From NCBI GenBank assembly GCA_943788645.1, contig CALSRC010000010.1, positions 124,001-188,000 on the forward strand: DNA of 64,000 nt, written 5' to 3'. Origin of the DNA: UA16 sp002292325 (GTDB lineage: Bacteria; Bacteroidota; Bacteroidia; Flavobacteriales_D; Sanyastnellaceae). Below the pieces are notes generated by a model. It was not told the origin of the DNA, searched no databases, and was given only the letters and a program-made list of their open reading frames with translations. Of this stretch, positions 56,291-64,000 are shown in pieces. A program made the position numbers and the translations under genes. Each line of letters opens with the position of its first letter. Position 1 is the first letter of the stretch.

Positions 56291-57757
56291 CTATTGAGCA
56301 GATTTGGGTCGGGAAAGTTCAAAAAAACGCGTAATACCTGCGGCAACCTGCAAGGTTCTGAGTTGCCCCTCCCACTGTTGCAGTCCCGGACTGTTCAGTT
56401 GCTCGCTGCCAACACTGCCCATTGCTTGAAAGCCCGCTGCCACCGAAGCATCCAACCTCCATTCGGGTTGGATTTGGTATCCTGCAAACAACCGCGTGAA
56501 GGGAGACCAGGTGACGCGAGACTGCGGCAAATCGGCATCTTCAAACGCAGCCAAGTTGCCCTCATCCGCAAATGAGTGACCGTTTGCTCCAGTGCGAAGG
56601 AGGAGTTGGCCTCCGATTCCACCTCCCAGCGTCCATCGTGCAATCAACCATTCCTTGCGCCACTCGAACGGAATGACCAGCGCATTGACATGGTTGTAAT
56701 TGCGAAAGTGGCGACGGTGCGATGCCGTGACCAACAAAGGGCCCGTTTCCATGGCCAAAGTATCCCCAGATTCGGGATCCATCTCATAGGAAATGAGGCC
56801 CTCTGGGTCGACAAATTCAGTTTGCCATGTATGCTCAAATTCCAATCGCTGCGCATAATCCAACCAACCCAACCCCACAGACCATTGCTGGTTTTTGAAG
56901 TTAAAATCTACCGCAATTCCCCCGCCTGCGCTGGATCCAGCATAAAAATATTCACTGAACGTTCCGAGGTCATCGCTGGTGTATTGAAAATCACTCAAGG
57001 TCAAACCCCCAAATGCTCTGACCGCTAAGTACCGGGGACGGTACGGTTCTCCCGTGCCGGTTCCGCGTGTAATCATTGCCGCTTGCGTTGGCCAATTCCT
57101 GATGGGCAGTCGCAGGTTCATAGGTTTCATTGGCGGAGTCATTCGATTTTCAACTACCGCCTCAACCGCTGCTACCTCGCTTTTTTCAACCTTCATCCCA
57201 CGTGAAGCGCCCCCTTGCTCATCGTCGACACCTGCGCGAGCCGCCTCGGGCCGATTGCTGCCTCTGAATGCGGGTTTCGGTCCGGGTTGAATCGGTGCGG
57301 GTGACGAGGCCATTGGATCGCTCGTGCGCTCCGATAACACGGGTGCTTCTGCAGTTAATTCAGACAACGCCTCCCAATCCTCGACCTGTTCAGTTTCCAA
57401 CGGAACCTGTTTCGTTCGATTGACTTCCTGCACCACGGTTTCACTCTGCTCCACTTGAGCCGACAGGGCTTCATCGGTGTTCGCCGCGGAATCAGCTTCC
57501 AAGCCCCCATCCATTCCCCCCTTCAGTCCCTCGACAACACCGACAACGCCGACAACGCCAACCACAATGAACAACAAAGCGGAAGCAAGTGCGGCCCGAT
57601 TCAACCGGGTCGAATTTCCGCCAGCCGAACCGCTGTCAAATGCAGGTTCATTCAAGCCCGTTTGGATGTTGTTCCAAAGCGCCTCATCCAACGAGGGGGT
57701 TGCATCCGCTTTGGAATTCCCCAACTTGGCTTTTAGAAGGTCTTCAATCCATTTCAT
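56291..57757 (-). CDS. Membrane anti-sigma-like protein fused to an outer-membrane beta-barrel
   Basis: 488 residues. The first ~57 residues (MKWIEDLLKAKLGNSKAD .. LDEALWNNIQ) are cytoplasmic and anti-sigma-like. A membrane helix follows (ALASALLFIVVGVVGVVGVV), then ~170 residues of Pro/Glu-rich linker. The C-terminal ~250 residues (YLAVRAFGGLTLSDFQY .. LQVAAGITRFFEL) are an outer-membrane barrel of the PorT-like type. It overlaps the ECF sigma gene by 14 bases, as cognate anti-sigma genes do. One chain would span both membranes. No TonB-type plug is seen. Confidence 0.75.
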   Translation of the reverse strand: MKWIEDLLKAKLGNSKADATPSLDEALWNNIQTGLNEPAFDSGSAGGNSTRLNRAALASALLFIVVGVVGVVGVVEGLKGGMDGGLEADSAANTDEALSAQVEQSETVVQEVNRTKQVPLETEQVEDWEALSELTAEAPVLSERTSDPMASSPAPIQPGPKPAFRGSNRPEAARAGVDDEQGGASRGMKVEKSEVAAVEAVVENRMTPPMKPMNLRLPIRNWPTQAAMITRGTGTGEPYRPRYLAVRAFGGLTLSDFQYTSDDLGTFSEYFYAGSSAGGGIAVDFNFKNQQWSVGLGWLDYAQRLEFEHTWQTEFVDPEGLISYEMDPESGDTLAMETGPLLVTASHRRHFRNYNHVNALVIPFEWRKEWLIARWTLGGGIGGQLLLRTGANGHSFADEGNLAAFEDADLPQSRVTWSPFTRLFAGYQIQPEWRLDASVAAGFQAMGSVGSEQLNSPGLQQWEGQLRTLQVAAGITRFFELSRPKSAQ

Positions 57758-58355
57758 GGTCGGTACTTTTTTTGAGGATCATCTCAGTCCCTTCGACTTC
57801 AAATCTTGAAACAATCCATTGTTTCGCCCTCGAGAGCCGCTTTCTCGAGGTTACAGCCGTAATGTCAAGCAATACGGAAATCTCATCATGGGAATACCCG
57901 TCAACAGCGTAAAGAAGGAGCACTTCATAGTTTTCGCGTGGCAATGCCTTTAAGCGCTGAAGTAAAGCTTGTTCATCCAACTGCCGCAGCACCTCCGGCT
58001 CTTCCGAAGTTGCGTGATGCGGTTCCAATAAAGATTTCCTTTTGGAATCTCGCATTCCTTGGGTGATCGCTGCATTCACGGCAATTTTCGTAGCCCACGT
58101 CTGGACTCGGCCTTTGCTCCGATCAAATTGATGTAGGTTACGAAAGATGCGAATAAACGCTTCCTGCAGCACGTCTTGCACATCCGTCTCGGTCCAGATG
58201 TATCTTCGAACGGCACTCTTGAGGCATGGCAACAGCCCATCAAACAAAGCCCGCTGTGCAGCCTGTTCGCCCTCCAAACATGGTTGAATCAAAGGCCAAT
58301 GCGGATCGACCATCTGCTGTTTTCCCTCCCCAGATCGTTTGGCGATTGGCTCCAT
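57744..58355 (-). CDS. ECF-type RNA polymerase sigma factor
   Basis: 203 residues from ATG 58355 (58397 and 58313 are alternatives). Region 2: YIWTETDVQDVLQEAFIRIFRNL and GRVQTWATKIAVNAAI. Region 4: LPRENYEVLLLYAVDGYSHDEISVLLDITAVTSRKRLSRAK, a helix-turn-helix for the -35 box. It directs RNA polymerase to a small regulon and is presumably held by the downstream membrane protein, whose start lies within its last codons. It starts 25 bases after a lipoprotein gene. Confidence 0.9.
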   Translation of the reverse strand: MEPIAKRSGEGKQQMVDPHWPLIQPCLEGEQAAQRALFDGLLPCLKSAVRRYIWTETDVQDVLQEAFIRIFRNLHQFDRSKGRVQTWATKIAVNAAITQGMRDSKRKSLLEPHHATSEEPEVLRQLDEQALLQRLKALPRENYEVLLLYAVDGYSHDEISVLLDITAVTSRKRLSRAKQWIVSRFEVEGTEMILKKSTDHEMD

Positions 58356-58380
58356 GTTCAAATCCAACAATCCCGCTGTG

Positions 58381-58890
58381 TTAAGGACAACCGACATGGA
58401 GTTGAACGATTGCACCTTCCACGGAAGAAGCGTTGGTATACGAAACGACTTCGTTGAAGATGCCGTTATCGGAGCAAACGAAATAAGCGGTGGTCGAAAA
58501 CGAAGTAACTCCATTTGGGAGGTAATACGATACAGTCCTCCCCAAGGGGGGAACAACGACGTATGTAGACCCGGCAAGAAAAGAGGGATCCGTTTCTACA
58601 GTCAGCACAAGTTCTTCAGAGAAATCATTGATGAATTCCATCACAATCAATTCGGCCGAATCGGATGTAACGCATTCGCACTCTGATGAAACCACGCCTT
58701 CAGTGCTATTCAGTTCACAGGCGTCTCCCACATTGAGCATCAATGCCGGACAGTCTACTGCTGCAATTGCGTCAGGACTTGGAGGTTCAACTTCCATTGT
58801 GATGACGTCAAACGTCTCTTTTTCACAAGCCACGAAGCAGACTGCACTCAAAAAAAGCATGCCCAATGAAGGTGAAGAGAAGGTGCGCAT
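58381..58890 (-). CDS. Uncharacterised lipoprotein upstream of the sigma factor
   Basis: 169 residues, lipoprotein signal with Cys at FVACEKE. The mature domain is beta-rich with several Cys (ALMLNVGDACELNSTEG, SSECECVTSDSAE, YFVCSDNG). No recognised family. It lies 25 bases upstream of the sigma factor and in the same direction, so it may be part of that regulatory unit, as input or target. Confidence 0.7.
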   Translation of the reverse strand: MRTFSSPSLGMLFLSAVCFVACEKETFDVITMEVEPPSPDAIAAVDCPALMLNVGDACELNSTEGVVSSECECVTSDSAELIVMEFINDFSEELVLTVETDPSFLAGSTYVVVPPLGRTVSYYLPNGVTSFSTTAYFVCSDNGIFNEVVSYTNASSVEGAIVQLHVGCP

Positions 58891-59163
58891 TTGATGTCTT
58901 TACTTTAGTCGAAGCTAAGGTGTGACAATGGACCGGAACTTTCTTTTCTGAACCGGTGCAAACTGTTACACTTCTTTCCACACTGCTCATCTGTTGATCA
59001 CGCCAAACAGCAGCCGAGAGGCAAAAAGCTGTGATCCAGCCCAGTCATTTTCATTAAGCCGTTCATGCCTTTATTCTGGATTCTTCGTAGCCAAAGTATT
59101 TCAATCGGATGAACGCAACTTAATTTTTTTAAGTCATTTATTATCAGTAGATTATCGATCGCG

Positions 59164-59178
59164 TGTGAATGACTCACA
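59164..59178. promoter_or_regulatory. TGTGA-N5-TCACA palindrome
   Basis: Perfect 5-base arms around ATGAC, 25 bases before the small gene at 59204. It resembles a CRP/FNR-type half-site pair, but the spacer is 5 not 6. The rest of the 313-base gap from 58891 to 59203 is AT-rich with no ORF or RNA recognised. Confidence 0.3.
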
Positions 59179-59203
59179 TGTGAAACAATAAATCAATTCA
59201 ATA

Positions 59204-59437
59204 ATGGATAAGAAATCTATTCTAGTCGGAGCACTTGGTGCTTCACTGCTCTTTGTCACTTTAGGAGCCGGTATTAATGATCTAGGAAATGAAGCAGGGA
59301 CTTACCAAGGTTTTGCATCAGACGAACAGCAATATATGATCAACACAAAAACAGGCGAAGTATATACTTTAGGTGCAATTAAACCAGTCAAAACAACTTG
59401 GAATAAAAAGTCAAAAAATGTAATCTTCACAGACTAA
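59204..59437 (+). CDS. Small exported or membrane-anchored protein
   Basis: 77 residues. One N-terminal hydrophobic segment (ILVGALGASLLFVTLGAGI) is followed by a short domain with YQGFASDEQQYMINTKTGEVYTLG. The phrase T-x-T-G-E-V-Y resembles small beta-hairpin proteins, but no family is recognised. It and its upstream gap are more AT-rich than its neighbours, a weak hint of a different origin. Confidence 0.6.
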   Translation: MDKKSILVGALGASLLFVTLGAGINDLGNEAGTYQGFASDEQQYMINTKTGEVYTLGAIKPVKTTWNKKSKNVIFTD

Positions 59438-59554
59438 AAAACGAAATGTGACCGACAAGCTCAACAGCACCGAAGTCGCCCTCAAAAAATGCAGAATTAA
59501 CAATTTCATGACTCTTGTCGGATTTGATGCGCCCCCCCCGCCCAATTTCCTCTT

Positions 59555-60259
59555 TTACTGATCAATTTCCGCTTCAATCCAAGCCTTTAACTCGGCATCA
59601 CTTCTCAAGCAATGTTCCATTTGCATGCGATAAAACCCGCGCATGGATGAGATATCAATAAATCGTTCGATCCAAGAGGACTCCAACGTGCCGCCCATCC
59701 AGCGTCGTTGAACCACGAAACCGTCAAAACGCTCAAAATTCTCCGGTGCTTCGAATTCGTCATAGAAGGATGGCATCGCCTCCACGCATTGTTCAACAAT
59801 TTCTGTTTCCAATTGACGTAAAAATTCATGTTGTACATATTTCAGCTGTAGCGCATTCGCCAACTTGTCATTCTCAATCAACTCGATGAGGCCAGAGCTC
59901 TGCAACCCTCTGTATTCCTCCTGGTTGTCGACAAAAATAGTATTGGCTTGCAAGCAGAGCGAGCAGTGCTTGCCCACCGTGTCGGGGTGGAACTGCTGAT
60001 AATCCGACCGGTGGCTTACCATCCAATCGCAAGAAGCTGCGCCGATAGAATGGAAATAAATATTGAATTCTAAGTCCGTACTGTCCTGTGCGATGTTTTG
60101 CAGAATCCGAGTAAGGCTTTGATCTTTGATTTCTTCCTTGTACATGCGGGCATTGTCTTTTTCGATAAAGACAGAAACTGAAATGCCCAGCAGGATGACG
60201 AGGAATTCAACGACATAATGCAAGGCGTGGCGCATGCGCGCAGGTTCTTTTATTTCCAT
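59555..60259 (-). CDS. DUF6090-like membrane-anchored protein
   Basis: 234 residues. The N-terminus has one membrane helix (ALHYVVEFLVILLGISVSVFI), then a helical extracytoplasmic domain (NARMYKEEIKDQSLTRILQNI, YRGLQSSGLIELIENDKLANALQ). This layout is characteristic of DUF6090 proteins common in Flavobacteriia. Function unknown. ATG 60259 is preferred; 60235 is possible. It is 147 bases downstream of the TPR regulator. Confidence 0.7.
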   Translation of the reverse strand: MEIKEPARMRHALHYVVEFLVILLGISVSVFIEKDNARMYKEEIKDQSLTRILQNIAQDSTDLEFNIYFHSIGAASCDWMVSHRSDYQQFHPDTVGKHCSLCLQANTIFVDNQEEYRGLQSSGLIELIENDKLANALQLKYVQHEFLRQLETEIVEQCVEAMPSFYDEFEAPENFERFDGFVVQRRWMGGTLESSWIERFIDISSMRGFYRMQMEHCLRSDAELKAWIEAEIDQ

Positions 60260-60406
60260 GTGGGAAAGGTAAGATGACACCAACCGCCGAATGAAGGAAA
60301 TGGGCAATCGCTTCGCTTTTTTGTGACCGAGAGGTAGAAATCAGGTGGTAACGATGCATAAACGACGTTTTCAGGGCATGAGTCTGCCCCCGCCCACTAA
60401 GAGCCA

Positions 60407-62074
60407 TTAGCCCATTGGCTTCTCGAAAAACGCTGAGAGGTTCATCGCTTTATGTAAAAGAGCGATTTTCTTATACTTGGTTTCTTGCACCGAGAAGTAA
60501 ACGTACATGCGGCGCAGGGATGATCCGATTCCGTCTACACTGAGGCATGCATTTTCCGCAATTTGGGCATTGGTGCTGGTCGGGTCCTTGAGCAGAATAT
60601 TCAGCACGTTCCAATCAGTTTCATTTAGGGCACGTTTCAGTGAAGCTTCGATCCGTTCTCGATCAAGCTCGAAGCCCTTGGAATCGACCAATACCTGTCC
60701 TCCTCTCGATGTCCGCAATTGCTCGATTTGGGCCAACAACTGCTCACGACGCAGACGATGTTTCTTTTGATTTTGGAAAATGTAAGCGACAAGTGCAGCG
60801 ACCACCGACATGAATGCGAGGATAAGCCAGAGCAACGTCTGCAGCTGCTGAATGTGCATTTCGTCCTTTTCCTGACGACCTTTCATCTCCAAGGCGAACA
60901 TCTCATGCTCCATTTCTTTTTCGTAAGCTGTGCGCAAGACCAAGTGGTGATTCTTGAGCTCCTGAACGCTGTCAGAAAAGACCAAATAACGCTCATGCAT
61001 GTCCAGCGCAACATTCACTCGACCAAGCTTCTTGTGCCCGCGGTATAGCAGTTCGTACAGGTCCCGTTTGGTCTCGTTTCCCGCGAACTCCAAAAGCTTC
61101 ACTTGGATGGCTTCTGCACTTCGAAGCGCTCCCTCTGTGTCCGAGATCATTTGAATTTCCGCCAATTTCAATTGGTCTTTGAGCACTTCAAGTGTCGCAC
61201 CCAGCTCTTTGTGCATTGCCAACCCCTGCTCTATCAATTTCTTGGCCTCTGCAACTCTGCCCAAGTCCGAGCACAACGCAGCCAAGTTGTCATAACATGA
61301 TGCGAGGTGAAATCTTGCGTCGGCTGTTTCCAACAGATCAAGTGCTGTGAGGTACAATTGTTCAGCGCGATTCATGTTGCCAAGCTTGTACTCACACCAT
61401 CCCATATTCATTTGGAGTATTCCACTGAACCGGTCGCCCCCTTCGTCCCCCATCTCCACAATAATATCCTCGTAGTACGTTTTTCCCAGTTCATAGTTGT
61501 CAATCAAAACAAACACGTTCGCGAGCGCCATTCGCACGTTTCGTTGACCGCGGACATAGCCTGCGGATTCATAAAGGCGCAATGCAGCGGTGTATTGCTG
61601 GGTTGCGCTCAAGTAATCGCCGAGTTCGGCATAAACATTTCCTCTGTTTGCAATGGTGCTGCCCATGCGCAGCGAGTCTCCTAACGAGGCAGCCACTTCT
61701 CCTGCTTGGTCATAAGCCAACAATGCATCGGCATTCTTCCCCTGGTAATTCAGCAAGTTGCCTTTTCGGTTGAACGCTTCAAACAGGATGAGTGGTCGGT
61801 TCGATGCTTGAGCTTCCTCGCGCAGCTTTTCCAACTGAGGAAGCAAGGAATCGGGATACTGCTGATAGAATTGCCGGTACAACTTGTCAAAGGCCGAAAA
61901 CCGCTCATCACGGGGCTGCGTTTCGTCCAACCACACGGTCATCAAACTGTCCATCGCCGGTGGCACAGCAGCTGTAATGTTGATTGCAACAGCGGTAAAC
62001 GCCAACCAAAGAACAGTGCCTGTAGCTAAACCATTGCCTCCCTTCATTCTCACACGTTTTTCCAATTTAATCAC
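60407..62074 (-). CDS. TPR sensor with membrane helix and C-terminal HTH
   Basis: 555 residues. A hydrophobic N-terminus (LWLAFTAVAINITAAV) precedes ~8 tetratricopeptide repeats (~80-380; YAELGDYLSATQQYTAALRLYE, YKLGNMNRAEQLYLTALDLL). A coiled coil and a membrane helix (TLLWLILAFMSVVAALVAYIF, ~417-437) follow. The cytoplasmic tail ends in a LuxR/GerE-like helix-turn-helix (NETDWNVLNILLKDPTSTNA, IAENACLSVDGIGSSLRRMY). Such one-component regulators are frequent in Bacteroidota. The target is unknown. Alternative ATG at 62047. Confidence 0.8.
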   Translation of the reverse strand: MIKLEKRVRMKGGNGLATGTVLWLAFTAVAINITAAVPPAMDSLMTVWLDETQPRDERFSAFDKLYRQFYQQYPDSLLPQLEKLREEAQASNRPLILFEAFNRKGNLLNYQGKNADALLAYDQAGEVAASLGDSLRMGSTIANRGNVYAELGDYLSATQQYTAALRLYESAGYVRGQRNVRMALANVFVLIDNYELGKTYYEDIIVEMGDEGGDRFSGILQMNMGWCEYKLGNMNRAEQLYLTALDLLETADARFHLASCYDNLAALCSDLGRVAEAKKLIEQGLAMHKELGATLEVLKDQLKLAEIQMISDTEGALRSAEAIQVKLLEFAGNETKRDLYELLYRGHKKLGRVNVALDMHERYLVFSDSVQELKNHHLVLRTAYEKEMEHEMFALEMKGRQEKDEMHIQQLQTLLWLILAFMSVVAALVAYIFQNQKKHRLRREQLLAQIEQLRTSRGGQVLVDSKGFELDRERIEASLKRALNETDWNVLNILLKDPTSTNAQIAENACLSVDGIGSSLRRMYVYFSVQETKYKKIALLHKAMNLSAFFEKPMG

Positions 62075-62247
62075 TTTCTTCAGCCGAGGGTACGCTCTCC
62101 CTTATGTCGTACATTGAAAAAACGTTGCTCAAGCCTTGAGGGTTGCGTGGGCGGTTCAGGATTGCCAAAACGATTGAAAACGCACTTCGAGTCCTTCGAC
62201 CCTTTGGTACTGCATTTTCCTGAGTTACGGATTATCGACTGGCTCCT

Positions 62248-63125
62248 TTAAAATGGCCACGTTTTTCCAAACCAAGGGATTGGTAAAGCCGCTCCATCTT
62301 CTGTGATCATTAACATGAGTGCAACCTCTCCTAAACTATTTTTAGTAACGCTCCACCATCGGCCTCCAAAAGACAACAAAACTTGTTCACTGAACAGCAT
62401 GGGGTCATGAGCCAAATCCGAGGATTAATCTCTTTGCATGCGCTAAAGTTGATCATCGGCGAAACTTCACCGTCGAATGACAATGCCGCCAAGGCTACTG
62501 AAAAATGACTGTTGTGATCTCCAGAAGTCAAATTGATATAAGGGAAAAATGTAGGTCCCAAGTCAGCAAAACCCCACAACCTCATTCCGCCGATCGATCC
62601 ATACACATTATCACCAAGACGGGCAGACGCTTTTATCGTTGCTCCAAAACCCACCCATGAAAGCGCACCACCCAACATAAAGTTATCTGATACTTGATTG
62701 GTGACATTCGCACTTAACCAATTCGCATGTGCATACCCTTCTCCTAATTTCATAGGCAAAGCAGAAGGAGCAAAAAAGTAACGCGAAGATTGTGGAGATC
62801 TATTCGGATCAAGGATGCTTTTGTTGGCTCTCGAGCTCACAGGATTCAAACTCTGCGAAAGAGTTCCCTCAGCTACATCTGCCATCGAGATTACATCGGC
62901 TTTCGGGATGATAACCAAGCCTAAATCAGGAGTTTTAAGTGTTATTTCACGTCCATCATCTTCAATGAAATAACCACAACGCACCATTTGATTCACCATT
63001 GTAACGCACACATAGCGGTCATTTTTCACCGCTTCATTACCAGTTTCTTCTTGAGCTTTAAGGACAGGAGTAGCAACCAAGAAACTCAAGAGAAAGCCAA
63101 CACCAATATTTATAATGCATTTCAT
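62248..63125 (-). CDS. Exported outer-membrane-type protein (frameshift at 62401-62404)
   Basis: Signal peptide MKCIINIGVGFLLSFLVATP. The N-terminal part carries a short domain (YVCVTMVNQMVRCGYFIEDDGREITLKTPDLG). The rest is beta-rich: YFFAPSALPMKLGEGYA, NFMLGGALSWVGFGATIKAS. As sequenced the frame ends at 62331 in unlikely residues. Adding one C to the run of four (gggg on the plus strand) gives MLFSEQVLLSFGGRWW .. ALPIPWFGKTWPF at 62248, the kind of end expected. About 292 residues. Role unknown. Confidence 0.65.
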
Positions 63126-63143
63126 AATGCTAGGACAATCGAT

Positions 63144-63803
63144 TTACTCAACAATGAACCTCTTCTCTACTGAGCCGTCATCATAGATGTAGAAGAGGAT
63201 TTGATTGGTCGTGTGATTGACTTCTCTGCCTAAAGCATCAAGTGTTTTAATTAATTTTTTTTCATCTAAGACAAGACTACCAATACCTGTTGGAGCATTT
63301 AGATCAACACCGGGATTATTATGAATAAATGTCCAACTCCCCCATGGAGTAGGCTCACCTGTTTCCCAATATAACTGGTCTTCGAATAAACAATTGATTG
63401 AATTGCCCGTAGGCGGCAAACCTTCAGAAATATACCAGTTACCCAAATTAGCCTCATCATTTACAAAATGCACTGTAACATTTATGGTATCAGTCAATGG
63501 CCAATTATGAGCAAAAGATATTGTTTGGTGATCTTCAATCGTCTCTTGATGTACTATGTTTCCTTGTTGGTCTGTAAACTCCCACATAAAAACATTTTGA
63601 TCTTGAGGGTGGGTCATATACTGACCTGAATGGTAAAGACTGATCATGGTTTCTTGACTACCCACATTTACAGACATACCTAACATGTCGCAAGGAACAC
63701 AAGTGATGACTTGTGCTTCTGACAATTGGGAGACCCCCAAAACAAAGGCCATTATGAGGTATGCGTGTTGCTTTATGTTACTGCTCGTTTCTCGATTCTT
63801 CAT
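63144..63803 (-). CDS. Small secreted protein with T9SS type-A C-terminal domain
   Basis: 219 residues. Signal peptide region with LIMAFVLGVSQLSEAQV, then the domain shared with the gene at 36675-37554 (NVGSQETMISLYHSGQY, MWEFTDQQGNIVHQETI, LFEDQLYWETGEPTPWGSW). The end (KTLDALGREVNHTTNQILFYIYDDGSVEKRFIVE in two steps around NHTT) is a T9SS type-A sorting domain. It is an intact paralogue and the template used to spot the frameshift in the other copy. Confidence 0.78.
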   Translation of the reverse strand: MKNRETSSNIKQHAYLIMAFVLGVSQLSEAQVITCVPCDMLGMSVNVGSQETMISLYHSGQYMTHPQDQNVFMWEFTDQQGNIVHQETIEDHQTISFAHNWPLTDTINVTVHFVNDEANLGNWYISEGLPPTGNSINCLFEDQLYWETGEPTPWGSWTFIHNNPGVDLNAPTGIGSLVLDEKKLIKTLDALGREVNHTTNQILFYIYDDGSVEKRFIVE

Positions 63804-63882
63804 GTAGTAAAAATACAGGACGCAGTAATTTTATCGTTCACGCGTACAGGTGATTCTCAAATCCAACCAAGGTTACAAACCA

Positions 63883-63917
63883 AAAATCCCCGCACCTGTT
63901 GAAGATGCGGGGATTTT
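63883..63917. terminator. Strong bidirectional terminator hairpin
   Basis: AAAATCCCCGCA and TGCGGGGATTTT form a perfect 12-bp stem around an 11-base loop, with A and T tracts on the two flanks. It lies upstream of the minus-strand gene at 63803, so it probably ends a plus- or minus-strand unit from outside the window. The bases from 63918 to 64000 show no gene. Confidence 0.75.
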
Positions 63918-64000
63918 GAAAGTAGCCCGTAGGGGATTAACAGGGTAATCGTTCATATCTGTCCATTTTGACCTTTATGCGTTTATAATCAGGGGGTTAG

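Noticed and set aside
63918..64000. tRNA-like sequence (gtagcccgtaggggatt)
   Set aside because: No cloverleaf, anticodon arm or CCA-end could be folded by eye; only a few words resemble a tRNA 3' part.

Overview
The window is about 64 kb of a Bacteroidota chromosome, most likely Flavobacteriales-like. The evidence is several secreted proteins with type IX secretion (T9SS) C-terminal sorting domains of type A (YPNPTS.., LFPNPVR..) and type B (CHU_C/gliding type), a PorP/SprF-like barrel, GCTDxxACNY repeat proteins, DUF4625- and DUF6090-like proteins, and TAnnTTTG -7 promoter-like motifs. Base composition looks close to 50% GC, high for many Flavobacteriales, so the family cannot be fixed by eye. 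No rRNA, tRNA, CRISPR array or transposase was seen.

Layout. 1-2.2 kb: the 5' part of purT and a divergent SulP anion transporter. 2.3-11.1 kb: a tightly overlapping seven-gene surface operon: DUF1549/DUF1553-like lipoproteins, a Tat-exported DUF1501-type protein, a CX4CH cytochrome-like lipoprotein, an Ig-like lipoprotein, a 1213-residue CUB/type-B CTD adhesin and a PorP/SprF-like barrel. 11.1-14.6 kb: penicillin acylase, a TerB-like protein and a GyrI-like protein. 14.6-21.1 kb: a 2158-residue Asp/Cys-rich repeat protein. 21.3-25.5 kb: GH30 glycosidase, a double NTF2-like lipoprotein and two paralogous membrane proteins. 25.5-30.6 kb: His/Cys-rich protein, TonB receptor, DUF4625-like lipoprotein and a secreted agmatine/peptidyl-arginine deiminase. 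30.6-34.8 kb: an alginate-export-type porin divergent from a redox operon (flavin reductase-[2Fe-2S]-multiheme fusion, DUF3365 haem protein, cytochrome-b-like protein). 34.9-37.6 kb: CIA30-like protein, TrmL and small secreted proteins. 37.7-52.8 kb: a nonribosomal peptide synthetase (NRPS) operon of one methyltransferase and two megasynthases. 53-53.8 kb: three small membrane proteins. 53.9-64 kb: fasciclin/cupredoxin T9SS protein, ECF sigma factor with a membrane anti-sigma/barrel fusion, DUF6090-like protein, TPR-HTH regulator, and two envelope proteins.

The most unusual systems are: (1) the NRPS assembly line, which starts with half a condensation domain, carries an unrecognised stretch between A and T, and ends in a module without an A domain; by hand-aligned specificity codes it may use Asn-like and Orn-like substrates. 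(2) The planctomycete-style DUF1549/DUF1501 gene set merged into a T9SS operon. (3) The single-chain NADH-to-multihaem electron conduit.

Four genes are each broken by single-base changes in short homopolymers (five sites). In each case correcting one base per site restores a sensible full-length protein, so sequencing or assembly error is more likely than gene decay.
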